Part shown: positions 22,069 to 30,002 of the stretch, one piece after another
How the letters are laid out: every line of letters begins with the position of its first letter
Numbering within the stretch: position 1 is the stretch's first letter
Source: a virus
Virus record (IMG/VR): IMGVR_UViG_3300030616_000017
Location: 83,159 to 147,158 of that record
DNA: 64,000 nucleotides
Reading direction: 5' to 3' (one strand)
Made by a program: the position numbers and the translations under genes
The notes under the pieces: generated by a model
What the model was told of the DNA's origin: nothing
Databases searched by the model: none
The model's input: the letters and a program-made list of their open reading frames with translations, nothing else

Positions 22069-22764
22069 ATGGCTACGATTATTAAGAAACAAAAGACAAG
22101 AAAAAGGGTTAAGAAAAACCCTGCTCCTGTACTTGGGATTGCTTTTCTTATATCTCTTCTCCTCCTTAGTGCTACTATTTTTATGCTCGCGGTAAGTACT
22201 GTAGAACTGATTCAGGTACAAAGGCAGAATCAAACATTTATTGTAGAGCGAGGGGCAACAACTCAAGCTCTTAATCAGATGGGAGTACGGGTACAGGAAC
22301 TTGAAAGCGATCTGTATCTTTTTCCTATTCATCCTGAAGATGTAACCGGAAAGTTTACTTCTGCTTTTGGTGTACGGAATAACCCTCTGATTGAAGGTAT
22401 CGGTGGTGAAGATTTTAATGAACACAATGGAATTGATGTTGTGGGAAGACCGAAAGCCCGAATAATTGCAATAGCTGATGGTGTTGTTGAAGATCATTGG
22501 TATCCTGCTGGATATCATTATGGCCGTTGGTTTAGGGGGCATCCTGTATTTGATGGTTATATAGTAATTAGGCATGACGATGGCCGAAAAAGCGAATATG
22601 GGCACCTTTCGGAAACTATGGTTCACATGGGTCAGCGAGTAGAGGCTGGAGATATTATCGGTAGACAAGGTAATGGGGGAATTTCTACTGGTGAACATTT
22701 ACATTTTGGTTTGCAGAATATGATAGGAGAATATGTACAGCCGTTGAACTATATTAAGTATTAA
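22069..22764 (+). CDS. Membrane-anchored M23 metallopeptidase
   Basis: 231 residues. A basic N terminus precedes one membrane segment (residues about 24-46), a short coiled coil, and an M23 (LytM) domain: FNEHNGIDVVG (H-x3-D), and GEHLHFGL (HLH) supply the zinc ligands. It would cut peptidoglycan cross-bridges on the periplasmic side. Preceded by a class B motif, so probably late; it may help lysis or be a virion-associated wall hydrolase. SD GGAGG lies 8 nt before the ATG. Confidence 0.82.
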   Translation: MATIIKKQKTRKRVKKNPAPVLGIAFLISLLLLSATIFMLAVSTVELIQVQRQNQTFIVERGATTQALNQMGVRVQELESDLYLFPIHPEDVTGKFTSAFGVRNNPLIEGIGGEDFNEHNGIDVVGRPKARIIAIADGVVEDHWYPAGYHYGRWFRGHPVFDGYIVIRHDDGRKSEYGHLSETMVHMGQRVEAGDIIGRQGNGGISTGEHLHFGLQNMIGEYVQPLNYIKY

Positions 22765-22780
22765 ATGAAGGAGTAATAAA

Positions 22781-23410
22781 GTGAAGGTAAAGGAATTTCT
22801 CCGCAAATACGAACTCACTGAAAAACGCCGTTTTAATCGAGATGAGTTTTGCGAAGACATGCTTGAAGAGCTTTGGTATATGTTTAAGAATACCAGTAAA
22901 GCTATGCACCCAGTTCCTCGCTGGGAAAAAATCATATCTGATCTTAAAATGAAATGGGACTCAGTCTTCAACAAATCAATTCTTTCTTACGAAGCAGGTG
23001 AGAATCTCTGGAAATATTTCTTTGCTACTAAAATTATTCCTACTCGTGAGGCTGTATTTGGGGATTGGAAACAAGCAAAACATGAATTTCGTTATCAGTA
23101 TGATGCTGATTTTAGACGCCGTTATGATAATTGGAAGTTTCATCAAGAGTTTGAAGAAAAGGAAAGAACTTGGTATCAAAACATTTTCAATGATCATATC
23201 AATTTCCTAAAGAAACTTTTATTTGGAGTTGATAAGTATGTTGAAGTACTTGAGATTCCTTCAGGGGTTGAGCTAACTCCAGACGTGGTGAACATGCAGT
23301 ACCGCAAATTATCTAAATCTTGTCATCCAGATGTAGGAGGTAGCCAAGAAGCTTTTATTAAAATAAATCGAGCTAAAGATAAGTTGATGGCTTATCTAAA
23401 GGAGAATTAA
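22781..23410 (+). CDS. Protein with C-terminal J domain
   Basis: 209 residues from GTG 22781 (GAAGGAG 7 nt upstream). The first 140 residues are helical, charged and unrecognised. Residues about 150-205 contain YRKLSKSCHPDVGGSQEAF and KINRAKDKL, with the HPD tripeptide essential for stimulating DnaK. In ordinary DnaJ proteins the J domain is N-terminal. It may recruit host DnaK to a phage target. Confidence 0.72.
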   Translation: MKVKEFLRKYELTEKRRFNRDEFCEDMLEELWYMFKNTSKAMHPVPRWEKIISDLKMKWDSVFNKSILSYEAGENLWKYFFATKIIPTREAVFGDWKQAKHEFRYQYDADFRRRYDNWKFHQEFEEKERTWYQNIFNDHINFLKKLLFGVDKYVEVLEIPSGVELTPDVVNMQYRKLSKSCHPDVGGSQEAFIKINRAKDKLMAYLKEN

Positions 23411-23411
23411 A

Positions 23412-23735
23412 ATGAAAAAGAGAGAAATGATGAAGAAAATGAATACAGTCTTGAGGGAGAAAAGCCGAGAAACAATCCATGTTGCTGTTTCCCTTGCCTC
23501 ACCCACTCATTGTGATGTCAACCTTTCCCTAGATATCGAAAAAATTATCAGCATTAAAGCAGAGGTGGAGATGGTTCTGATCGAAAGCAGAAGAATTGCA
23601 GAGTACAACAAATTCTTTTCTATTTATAATGAACTTGAACTGCTCCACCATAATCTCCAGAATCTTTTGACTTCTGCAAGAAAACGATACAAGGAGTATA
23701 TCGTTAATCAGGTTTATCTTGGAGAAGAGGAATAA
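23412..23735 (+). CDS. Hypothetical protein
   Basis: 107 residues, helical with a central β-like stretch (IHVAVSLASPTHCDVNLSLD). Not recognised. It starts 1 nt after the J-domain gene stop; AAAGGAG lies upstream. Confidence 0.6.
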   Translation: MKKREMMKKMNTVLREKSRETIHVAVSLASPTHCDVNLSLDIEKIISIKAEVEMVLIESRRIAEYNKFFSIYNELELLHHNLQNLLTSARKRYKEYIVNQVYLGEEE

Positions 23736-23739
23736 CACA

Positions 23740-24879
23740 ATGAAAGAGTTGTCATTACAAAGATTTTTAAAATCCTATAATACTGTTTTTCATAATGAGA
23801 AGTGGATAGATACCCTCACTAAAGATCCTTACAATATTAAAGTAATGGGTAAAGGTGAACGAGTACTATTTAAGTACAATCAGATAGCCAGCGATTTTAA
23901 TAAAACCCTTGTGCAGGAGTGTAGAGGGATTATTCTTTGGAAGGATAATTGGGATAAAATTGTATGCCACCCTCTTCATAAGTTCTTCAACTATGGAGAA
24001 CAGAATGCAGCAGAGCTGGATTGGGAAAGTACTGTAGTTCTTGAAAAAATGGATGGCTCCCTAATTAAGGTCTACTGGTGGGATGGAGAATGGAGAGTAG
24101 CTACTAATGGGACTATTGAAGCTTGTGACGCGGAGTTGCAGTTCCCTGCAGAAAGTAAAGGATTATATACATTTGATGACCTCTTTCATTATACATTGAG
24201 TGAATACACCGCTGACTCTGAAGGGGATTTCTTCTCTCAGCTTGATAAAGAATATACATATTTGTTTGAACTTTGCACACCATATAACCGTGTGGTTGTT
24301 CCTCATACGGAGTGCAAGCTGTATTATATTACAGCTAAAAAGAATGATGCGGAAGGAGAGGAAATAAGAGAGAATCATACTATTGTTGATACTATTCGTG
24401 AATATAAAATGAATAGTTATGATGATGCGATTAAGATGGCTCAACTTCTTCCGTATGATAATGAGGGATATGTCTTGGTAGATAAATACAATAATAGAGT
24501 GAAAGTGAAAAGCCCAGCATATCTTGCTGTACATCGATTAAAAGGTGAAGACGTCCCCTCTAAAAGAAAAATATTTGATCTTATTCTTATGGGAGAGGAA
24601 GGAGAATTCCTTTCCTACTTTCCTGAATATACCGAAGAATTTGAAAGAATAAAAAAAGGCTGGGAGATTATTCAAGAAAAGGTGCGTATGGATATTAAGT
24701 TTCTTGCTATGGGAACAGAGTTTAATACACGAAAAGAGTTTGCAATGGTAGCTAAAGAAGCTGTTTTTCCCGGATTAATGTTTCAGCTTTATGATGGTAA
24801 AGAAATCACTATCACTGAATATGTTCAGAATATGAGTCAAAAAAGTAAGGATACTCTTCTTAAAGATATGGAGGATTAA
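23740..24879 (+). CDS. rnlA: T4-type RNA ligase 1
   Basis: 379 residues from the ATG at 23740. Motif I EKMDGSL with the adenylated Lys (about residue 103), ECRGIIL upstream, motif IIIa YLFELCTPYNRVV, motif IV EGYVLV and motif V VKVKSPAYL match T4 Rnl1 (gp63). T4 Rnl1 with Pnkp repairs host tRNA cut in the anticodon loop by anticodon nucleases. The matching Pnkp is at 27258. The real start was chosen over the upstream in-frame ATG because that overlaps the previous gene. Confidence 0.88.
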   Translation: MKELSLQRFLKSYNTVFHNEKWIDTLTKDPYNIKVMGKGERVLFKYNQIASDFNKTLVQECRGIILWKDNWDKIVCHPLHKFFNYGEQNAAELDWESTVVLEKMDGSLIKVYWWDGEWRVATNGTIEACDAELQFPAESKGLYTFDDLFHYTLSEYTADSEGDFFSQLDKEYTYLFELCTPYNRVVVPHTECKLYYITAKKNDAEGEEIRENHTIVDTIREYKMNSYDDAIKMAQLLPYDNEGYVLVDKYNNRVKVKSPAYLAVHRLKGEDVPSKRKIFDLILMGEEGEFLSYFPEYTEEFERIKKGWEIIQEKVRMDIKFLAMGTEFNTRKEFAMVAKEAVFPGLMFQLYDGKEITITEYVQNMSQKSKDTLLKDMED

Positions 24880-24881
24880 AA

Positions 24882-25187
24882 ATGAACAGTGATTTTAATA
24901 AATCAGCGATGGCGTGGCAGGCAATATTATCTGAACTAGGGGCATTTCATAGACCTAAACCTAAAACAATAAAACTGGTAGATGAACCTAAATACACTAT
25001 TAATCTGTTTGATACTTTTGAATCTCTAAAAGATAAGGTACTTAGTATTCTTGAAGAATCTGTAGATGGAAAAAGTTATCTTTGTGTAGTGAAGAATAGT
25101 GTTCAAGATCATCATGGTCTATATCTTATTGATGTTGATAAGAGAGATATCAAAAGAGAGGAGAGAAATGTTAACGATTCAGATTAG
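24882..25187 (+). CDS. Hypothetical protein
   Basis: 101 residues, not recognised. It starts 2 nt after the ligase stop, ends in a charged segment (VDKRDIKREERNV) that contains the SD for the next gene, and overlaps it by 20 nt. Confidence 0.6.
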   Translation: MNSDFNKSAMAWQAILSELGAFHRPKPKTIKLVDEPKYTINLFDTFESLKDKVLSILEESVDGKSYLCVVKNSVQDHHGLYLIDVDKRDIKREERNVNDSD

Positions 25188-25383
25188 CTTAAAAAATAAT
25201 AAAGCCCTATCCATAAATATTGGAAATAAGGGACCGCAGTGTTCTCAGGTATATTGGATTACAGTTGTACGAGAAGAATACAATGAGAACAGAGAAGTGG
25301 TTTACGCTACTATGATTTGGAAGTTCTGGGAATTCAAAAAATATAAAATTCAAAGAAAAAAACTTGAAAAGATAAAGAGGTGA
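25168..25383 (+). CDS. Small hypothetical β-rich protein
   Basis: 71 residues from the ATG at 25168, chosen for the GAGAGGAGAG just upstream. A β-rich N-terminal part (LTIQISLKNNKALSINIG) ends in a very basic tail (KYKIQRKKLEKIKR). Function unknown. Confidence 0.6.
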   Translation: MLTIQISLKNNKALSINIGNKGPQCSQVYWITVVREEYNENREVVYATMIWKFWEFKKYKIQRKKLEKIKR

Positions 25384-25384
25384 C

Positions 25385-25663
25385 GTGTTGCTAAGATGTC
25401 AGCTGTGTGGTCGCGAAGGGGATGGGAAATACTTTGAAAAACATCACCTTGAACTTCAAAATAAGAAATCCGAAACAATAACTGTTTGTCATCAGTGTGG
25501 TGATCAGCTGCATCTCATGTTCTCCAACTACGAACTAAAAACTAAACTTTTTTCACTTTCCGCTTTACTTAACGAAGAAAAAGTGTTATATTATATACGA
25601 TGGGTAAGAAACAAACCATTAAACCGCCATTTTTCGGCGGCAAAAAAGAAACGGAGGACTTAA
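25385..25663 (+). CDS. Small HNH-like zinc protein
   Basis: 92 residues from GTG 25385 (TTG 25388 also possible) behind GAGGTGA. CQLCG ... KHHLEL ... VCHQCGDQLH gives two Cys pairs and the His positions of a minimal HNH/ββα-metal fold, so an endonuclease or zinc-binding protein. Its 3' part contains the class A promoter of the next gene. Confidence 0.55.
   Translation: MLLRCQLCGREGDGKYFEKHHLELQNKKSETITVCHQCGDQLHLMFSNYELKTKLFSLSALLNEEKVLYYIRWVRNKPLNRHFSAAKKKRRT
25564..25592 (+). promoter_or_regulatory. Class A promoter (TTTACT-N17-TATATT)
   Basis: Inside the HNH-like gene: -35 at 25564-25569, -10 at 25587-25592, predicted start near 25599, one base before the ATG of a 22-codon frame. Confidence 0.75.
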
Positions 25664-25668
25664 AATGA
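25600..25668 (+). CDS. Possible leader peptide (22 aa) before the exported protein gene
   Basis: The ATG at 25600 follows the predicted start by one base. The frame (MGKKQTIKPPFFGG...) ends at TGA 25666-25668, overlapping the next ATG at 25665. A CCGCC/GGCGG hairpin lies inside. It could couple translation to the next gene, or be only leader sequence. Confidence 0.35.
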   Translation: MGKKQTIKPPFFGGKKETEDLK

Positions 25669-26513
25669 AGAAAATGATAATGTTTGTACTTTTAATGCTA
25701 ATACCTTTGTCCCTCTTTTCTCTATCGATAGATGGGGAAATGGGGTGGACATCTTCTCCTTTTGGAGACATCTCCACATCTACCGGCAACGAAGACACGC
25801 CTTACAATGTTTATACTAGCGTAGATGTTTCTATCCCCTTCTTTCAAGTGTTTTGGATGCAAGGAAGTATAGCGTGTCAAATGTATCAAGAAGAGAAAGT
25901 TGGAACAGGAAGTTGGACTCTTACTCCAACCTTCCTTAATTACTCTTTTTCTACAGGTCTACAGCTTGAGGTTTTTAAGATCGGTTGGGAGCATTCATGC
26001 ACGCATCCTCAATTTGTATATTCTCACGTTATTAACCCAGAAGAAGTGTACAAGGAAGGGAGTCTCGATAGAGTATTTATTTCTTTCTTTACTGAAGACT
26101 ACAATCAGCGAGAAAAGCCAAGTATTGATGATGGGTATGAACTCGAGTTTTTATTTGAAGCTGGTAAAGTAAGAGGAGGATATGTTGATTATGATCTTGT
26201 AGCCTCCACACAAACTGCTCATATCTTGAATAATGCATACGCGCATCTAGGAATAAAGCTGTGGTTAGTAAATGTGCTGTATTTTGAAGAACTGTTTACT
26301 GTACAGTTTGAACAGCCTCTGAGCGCACACTCTTCTATTTATTTCAGTGATTTTAGGTGGGAAGGAGGCCTACAGCTTCAAAGCTTTAATATCTTTATAG
26401 CAAGAATTTTAACCCTTCCTCGTTCTGAAGAAGACTACTCTTACAGAATAAAGAATTTGTGGGGCGGCAGCGCTTCTGGGGTAACACAAATAGGAATTAA
26501 GTATACGTACTAA
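25665..26513 (+). CDS. Exported β-rich protein, possible outer-membrane barrel
   Basis: 282 residues. The signal peptide MKKMIMFVLLMLIPLSLFS is cut near residue 20, with no lipobox. The mature part alternates hydrophobic and polar residues with many aromatics (YNVYTSVDVSIPFFQVFW, YFSDFRWEGGLQLQSFNIF) and ends in Y-T-Y, typical of outer-membrane β-barrels. It is driven by a class A promoter, so it is made during infection. Superinfection exclusion by altering the host surface is a reasonable guess. Strong SD ACGGAGG. Confidence 0.65.
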   Translation: MKKMIMFVLLMLIPLSLFSLSIDGEMGWTSSPFGDISTSTGNEDTPYNVYTSVDVSIPFFQVFWMQGSIACQMYQEEKVGTGSWTLTPTFLNYSFSTGLQLEVFKIGWEHSCTHPQFVYSHVINPEEVYKEGSLDRVFISFFTEDYNQREKPSIDDGYELEFLFEAGKVRGGYVDYDLVASTQTAHILNNAYAHLGIKLWLVNVLYFEELFTVQFEQPLSAHSSIYFSDFRWEGGLQLQSFNIFIARILTLPRSEEDYSYRIKNLWGGSASGVTQIGIKYTY

Positions 26514-26525
26514 GGAGACATGGGA

Positions 26526-26825
26526 ATGGAAAGACCTACAATTAATTGGGGCTATAGATTTTTTGAATACAAAAATGGAGAGGTTGCTCTTCATCCTGTA
26601 GTGTTTAATTTGCATGGAGAGGCAATTGGTTTTTCAACTAAGCCGGTTGGCTCTCCCAAAGAATCTAAAGAAGAGGTAATTAAAGACCTGAAACTACAGC
26701 TACGAGACGCAGTAGTCAATAGGGAAACAACTTTTAATTATAAAGAGGCTATTGAGAAAGCACGAAAAAATGCAGAAAATATGCCCGAAGAAAAACTAGA
26801 TGTACTAGAGGAGGAAAAGAAATGA
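26526..26825 (+). CDS. Hypothetical protein
   Basis: 99 residues; the start is the ATG at 26526 (AAGGAG 8 nt upstream) or 26520. A β-rich N-terminal half and an acidic helical C-terminal half. Not recognised. Overlaps the next gene by 4 nt. Confidence 0.6.
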   Translation: MERPTINWGYRFFEYKNGEVALHPVVFNLHGEAIGFSTKPVGSPKESKEEVIKDLKLQLRDAVVNRETTFNYKEAIEKARKNAENMPEEKLDVLEEEKK

Positions 26826-27247
26826 AGAAGGTTATGCTGCTGATTGTTGTATTGATGTGTCTGTTGGGAATGCCTCTTATGGCTCAGCAGAGAACAGTTA
26901 TTGATCTCACTGCAGGAGAAATGTGGGGCGTCTATTCCGAGGATGAAAAGCTGGCTTTTGTTATCGGGTACATGATGGCTATGGCTATGACAATGGAATT
27001 CGCTGATGGAATGGTTGAAGAAGAACTAATAGAGGGAGTAGGCCTGATGGTTCTTTACCGCTGGCTTCTGTATGATATTCAGGTAGGATATCTTGTTGAG
27101 CAAATTGATTATGTAGCCAATAAGCATAGGGCTTGGGATTATCCCCTCAGTGATGTAATTCTAATGGCAGCAGGAGTAAACCCTGAATACCTGATGCAAG
27201 ACTATGAAGAGGAAATAGTTCCACAGCCAAATAACTCATCTATGTGA
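26822..27247 (+). CDS. Exported small helical protein
   Basis: 141 residues. The signal peptide (MKKVMLLIVVLMCLLGMPLMAQ) is cut after about residue 21. The mature protein is acidic and helical with Met-rich stretches. A periplasmic location is expected; function unknown. It is part of the 25665-28148 run, so two exported proteins share one unit. Confidence 0.65.
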   Translation: MKKVMLLIVVLMCLLGMPLMAQQRTVIDLTAGEMWGVYSEDEKLAFVIGYMMAMAMTMEFADGMVEEELIEGVGLMVLYRWLLYDIQVGYLVEQIDYVANKHRAWDYPLSDVILMAAGVNPEYLMQDYEEEIVPQPNNSSM

Positions 27248-27257
27248 GGGTTTTAAA

Positions 27258-28148
27258 ATGAAGAATCAAAGAATAATTTTTCTAAAAGGACTTCCCGCTT
27301 CTGGGAAGTCCACTAGAGCCAGATATATGGTAACAGAAGGTAAAGGCGATTATGTCCGTGTAAACAAGGATGATCTTCGTCTCATGCTTTTTGATAAGCA
27401 TTGGAGCTCTAGTAGAGAGAAACTCGTAGTGAAAGTTCGTGATCAGATTGTAAGGGAAATTCTTGAAAGCGGAAGAACCCCCATTGTTGATGATACCAAC
27501 TATGCACCTAAGCATTATAATACTATCAAAGCAATTGCGAACGCATATGGGGTTGAAGTTGTAGTAGTGGAAATGGAGACCTCTATTGCGGAATGCATAG
27601 AAAGAAATCGTAATCGTCCTATCTCTGAAAGAGTTCCTGAGCATGTTATTTGGGATATGTATGAAAAATATATTCTTCCTAGAAAGCAGCAAGAGCTTAT
27701 TTTTGCTAAACTTCTTCCTAAAGCTATTATGGTGGATGTAGATGGTACTCTTGCTCTTCATGAAGAGAGATCTCCTTTTAACTATCATGAGTGTCTCGAT
27801 GATACTTTGAATGAACCAATTGCAGAGCTTGTACGAGAATATGCCCTTACTCATAGGGTATTAATTGTAACAGGCAGAGAGAATATGAAGTATGGGGATA
27901 AAGAGTTTAGCTCTGTTTTAGAATTCACAAAGGAATGGCTTGATAGAAATGGTGTGCCTTATGATGCAGTTTTCATTCGAGAAGAAGGTGATCATCGAAA
28001 AGATTATCTAGTGAAGAAAGAACTTTGGGACAGATATATCAAAGGACAGTATAACGTGAAGTTTGTTCTAGATGATCGTAAACAGGTAATAGATATGTGG
28101 CGCGAAGAGGGGCTTACTGTTCTTGATGTAGCGGGGCATACCTTTTAG
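27258..28148 (+). CDS. pseT: Polynucleotide kinase/3'-phosphatase (T4 PseT-like)
   Basis: 296 residues. N-terminal kinase: P-loop FLKGLPASGKST, then VNKDDLR and DDTNYAPKH (substrate-binding), with a lid rich in Arg (RNRNRPISER). C-terminal HAD phosphatase: MVDVDGTLAL, VTGREN and FVLDDRKQV. This is the domain order of T4 Pnkp, which prepares broken RNA ends for ligation. With rnlA at 23740 and the second ligase at 11538 it forms a tRNA-repair set. Confidence 0.92.
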   Translation: MKNQRIIFLKGLPASGKSTRARYMVTEGKGDYVRVNKDDLRLMLFDKHWSSSREKLVVKVRDQIVREILESGRTPIVDDTNYAPKHYNTIKAIANAYGVEVVVVEMETSIAECIERNRNRPISERVPEHVIWDMYEKYILPRKQQELIFAKLLPKAIMVDVDGTLALHEERSPFNYHECLDDTLNEPIAELVREYALTHRVLIVTGRENMKYGDKEFSSVLEFTKEWLDRNGVPYDAVFIREEGDHRKDYLVKKELWDRYIKGQYNVKFVLDDRKQVIDMWREEGLTVLDVAGHTF

Positions 28149-28157
28149 GAGGTAAAT

Positions 28158-28373
28158 ATGTTTATAACTCAAGATGGAAAAGATTGGATTAATTTGGGAC
28201 AATTGTATGCTATTACAAAGGTGCCAGCTCAAGAGGTAGGGACGTCAAAACATCAAATCTATTTTAGATTACCAGGTGTTCCTAAAATCTGGTATTATTC
28301 TACTGAAGAAGAGATGAACAAAGCTTTTGATCAAATTATGGAGACTATTCCAAAGAAGTGGATAATAGAATGA
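28158..28373 (+). CDS. Small hypothetical protein
   Basis: 71 residues: MFITQDGKDWINLGQLYAI, then IYFRLPGVPKIWYYST. Compact β-rich fold likely; family unknown. GGAGG lies before the ATG and the stop overlaps the next start. Confidence 0.55.
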   Translation: MFITQDGKDWINLGQLYAITKVPAQEVGTSKHQIYFRLPGVPKIWYYSTEEEMNKAFDQIMETIPKKWIIE

Positions 28374-28762
28374 TAGACAAGACAAAAGTTGAAGAATATT
28401 TGGATCTGTCTATTGAAATAGAAGATGCTGCAAATAAGCTTTTAGAATGGGCTGAAAAAGTTCCTGAAATTATAGTGCCTACTTATTCGGTTTTATCTTT
28501 TGAATATATTGAGGATAATAAACTCTGGTATACTGGATATGAAAATTATTGTGGTTATTCTGAAGATGTTGGTTTTATCCTTCCTTTAAATCTTCTTTAT
28601 AGTGAAGAAAATCGCCAAGCCTATGTAAATAAGATAAAAGAAGAAAAACGTAAAAAGGAAGAACGGAAGAAACAAATAGAAAAAGAAAAGAAAGTAAAGC
28701 GTCAGAAAGAGCTCTTTGAATATTATCAAGAACTCAAGAAAGAGTTTGAAGGAAAGGAGTAA
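28370..28762 (+). CDS. Hypothetical protein with charged coiled-coil tail
   Basis: 130 residues from the ATG at 28370 (ATGA overlap with the previous stop); GTG 28358 is an alternative start. The first 85 residues look globular; the last 45 are a Lys/Glu-rich single helix. Function unknown. Confidence 0.6.
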   Translation: MIDKTKVEEYLDLSIEIEDAANKLLEWAEKVPEIIVPTYSVLSFEYIEDNKLWYTGYENYCGYSEDVGFILPLNLLYSEENRQAYVNKIKEEKRKKEERKKQIEKEKKVKRQKELFEYYQELKKEFEGKE

Positions 28763-28765
28763 AAA

Positions 28766-29146
28766 ATGGAACTTGTGCAGTACGTAACAGATGAAAAAGG
28801 AAAAAAGATTGGCTGTTTGGTATCCACTGGAAAGGGAAAGATTGGTTGGAGTATTTGTCATCGACTAGATACCTTTAACAAACAGAAGGCAAGGGAAATT
28901 GCAAGAGGCCGAGCTGAAAAGGGAAAGAAAATGGTGATTGTAGACTCGAATGATACAGCTATGACTATTTTTTCTCAAAGCTTTATTATTGCGAAGGAAG
29001 AATATAATATGATTCTGAATGATCCTTTGTCTAAATGGGATGTGGCTTCTGAGATTGTTTTCGCTCCTCGTGAGTATAAAAGACATTTTATGCTTAAAGC
29101 AGCAAAGAAGTTCGAAGAACGAGTTAACAAGTACTACAAGGACTAA
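28766..29146 (+). CDS. Hypothetical protein
   Basis: 126 residues, basic, mixed α/β (GKIGWSICHRLDTF, KKMVIVDSND). Not recognised. AAAGGAG lies 6 nt upstream. Confidence 0.6.
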   Translation: MELVQYVTDEKGKKIGCLVSTGKGKIGWSICHRLDTFNKQKAREIARGRAEKGKKMVIVDSNDTAMTIFSQSFIIAKEEYNMILNDPLSKWDVASEIVFAPREYKRHFMLKAAKKFEERVNKYYKD

Positions 29147-29149
29147 GAT

Positions 29150-29320
29150 ATGAATCTGAAGCTAAAGTATCAGAAATACAGATTTCGCCGGGGGCTTTTT
29201 GGAAGGATTATTCTTCAGGTTAGTCATGGAAGAAAAGCCCTTACTTCCCCAGGAGACTTTAGGGACATATGGCGGGACGCTAAGATGACCGATTTTAAGG
29301 TGGAGGATAATGGAGATTAA
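29150..29320 (+). CDS. Small basic protein
   Basis: 56 residues starting MNLKLKYQKYRFRRG. It begins 3 nt after the previous stop and overlaps the next start by 11 nt, filling an otherwise empty gap. Basic N-terminal half, acidic end. Function unknown. Confidence 0.5.
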   Translation: MNLKLKYQKYRFRRGLFGRIILQVSHGRKALTSPGDFRDIWRDAKMTDFKVEDNGD

Positions 29321-29615
29321 AAGAATTATTCAACTTAATCTAGATACTCCTGATTCTATTTATACAGATATTTGTAATATCATGGAAAATCAAGGTGTCT
29401 TTGTGCGCTGTGGCTCCCCTGATGATAAATGGATTGAGGGTAAGTGGCCCGATGAAGAAGCATATATGGCTTGGTTAGCCGCGATAGGTGTAGGAGGAAA
29501 AGTAGAAGACCCTCCATCAACTGTAGGTAATGAAAGAACTTGTCCTTTTTGTAAACTAGTAATTCCAAATGTTGGGAATTACTGCCCTTATTGTGGAGCT
29601 AATATATGCGATTAG
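29310..29615 (+). CDS. Protein with C-terminal zinc ribbon
   Basis: 101 residues. CPFCKLVIPNVGNYCPYCGA near the C terminus is a zinc ribbon; the N-terminal 70 residues are unrecognised. Overlaps the next gene by 10 nt. Confidence 0.6.
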   Translation: MEIKRIIQLNLDTPDSIYTDICNIMENQGVFVRCGSPDDKWIEGKWPDEEAYMAWLAAIGVGGKVEDPPSTVGNERTCPFCKLVIPNVGNYCPYCGANICD

Positions 29616-29965
29616 GAATAGTAGGTAGTAGAGACTTTACAGACTTCGATTTTATGGAACAGCATATTTTTCAAAACTTCAAAGTTGACTATATCACAGC
29701 TATCGTTTCAGGTGGGGCTATGGGAGCAGATATACTTGCCGAACGTTTTGCAGACAAATATAAAATACCTACACTTATCTACGAGCCAAAATGGGCTACA
29801 TATGGTAAAAAAGCAGGCTATATGCGTAATATAGACATTGTGAAAAACAGTGACCATTTACTTGCTTTTTGGGACGGAAAAAGCAAAGGCACGTCCCACT
29901 CTATCAATTTAGCTAAAGATATTCTTGGACCAACAAAAGTCACTATTGTTTACTTTACAAAATAA
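29606..29965 (+). CDS. SLOG-family protein (YspA/DUF2493-like)
   Basis: 119 residues. GIVGSRDFTDFD, IVSGGAMGADILAE, WATYGKKAGYMRN and AFWDGKSKGTSH are the conserved blocks of the DUF2493/YspA branch of the SLOG Rossmann-like superfamily, which binds nucleotide-derived ligands. In phages these may sense or process nucleotide signals. Exact ligand unknown. Confidence 0.8.
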   Translation: MRLGIVGSRDFTDFDFMEQHIFQNFKVDYITAIVSGGAMGADILAERFADKYKIPTLIYEPKWATYGKKAGYMRNIDIVKNSDHLLAFWDGKSKGTSHSINLAKDILGPTKVTIVYFTK

Positions 29966-29982
29966 TATTTTTTTGTTATATT
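29954..29982 (+). promoter_or_regulatory. Class A promoter (TTTACA-N17-TATATT)
   Basis: -35 at 29954-29959 in the end of the SLOG gene, -10 at 29977-29982, predicted start near 29989, then AAAGGAG and the ATG at 30003. Confidence 0.75.
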
Positions 29983-30002
29983 ATAGATGAAAGGAGATGA
30001 AA

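Noticed and set aside
22063-22698. 211-codon minus-strand frame
   Set aside because: Opposite the M23 peptidase gene, whose catalytic motifs are clear.
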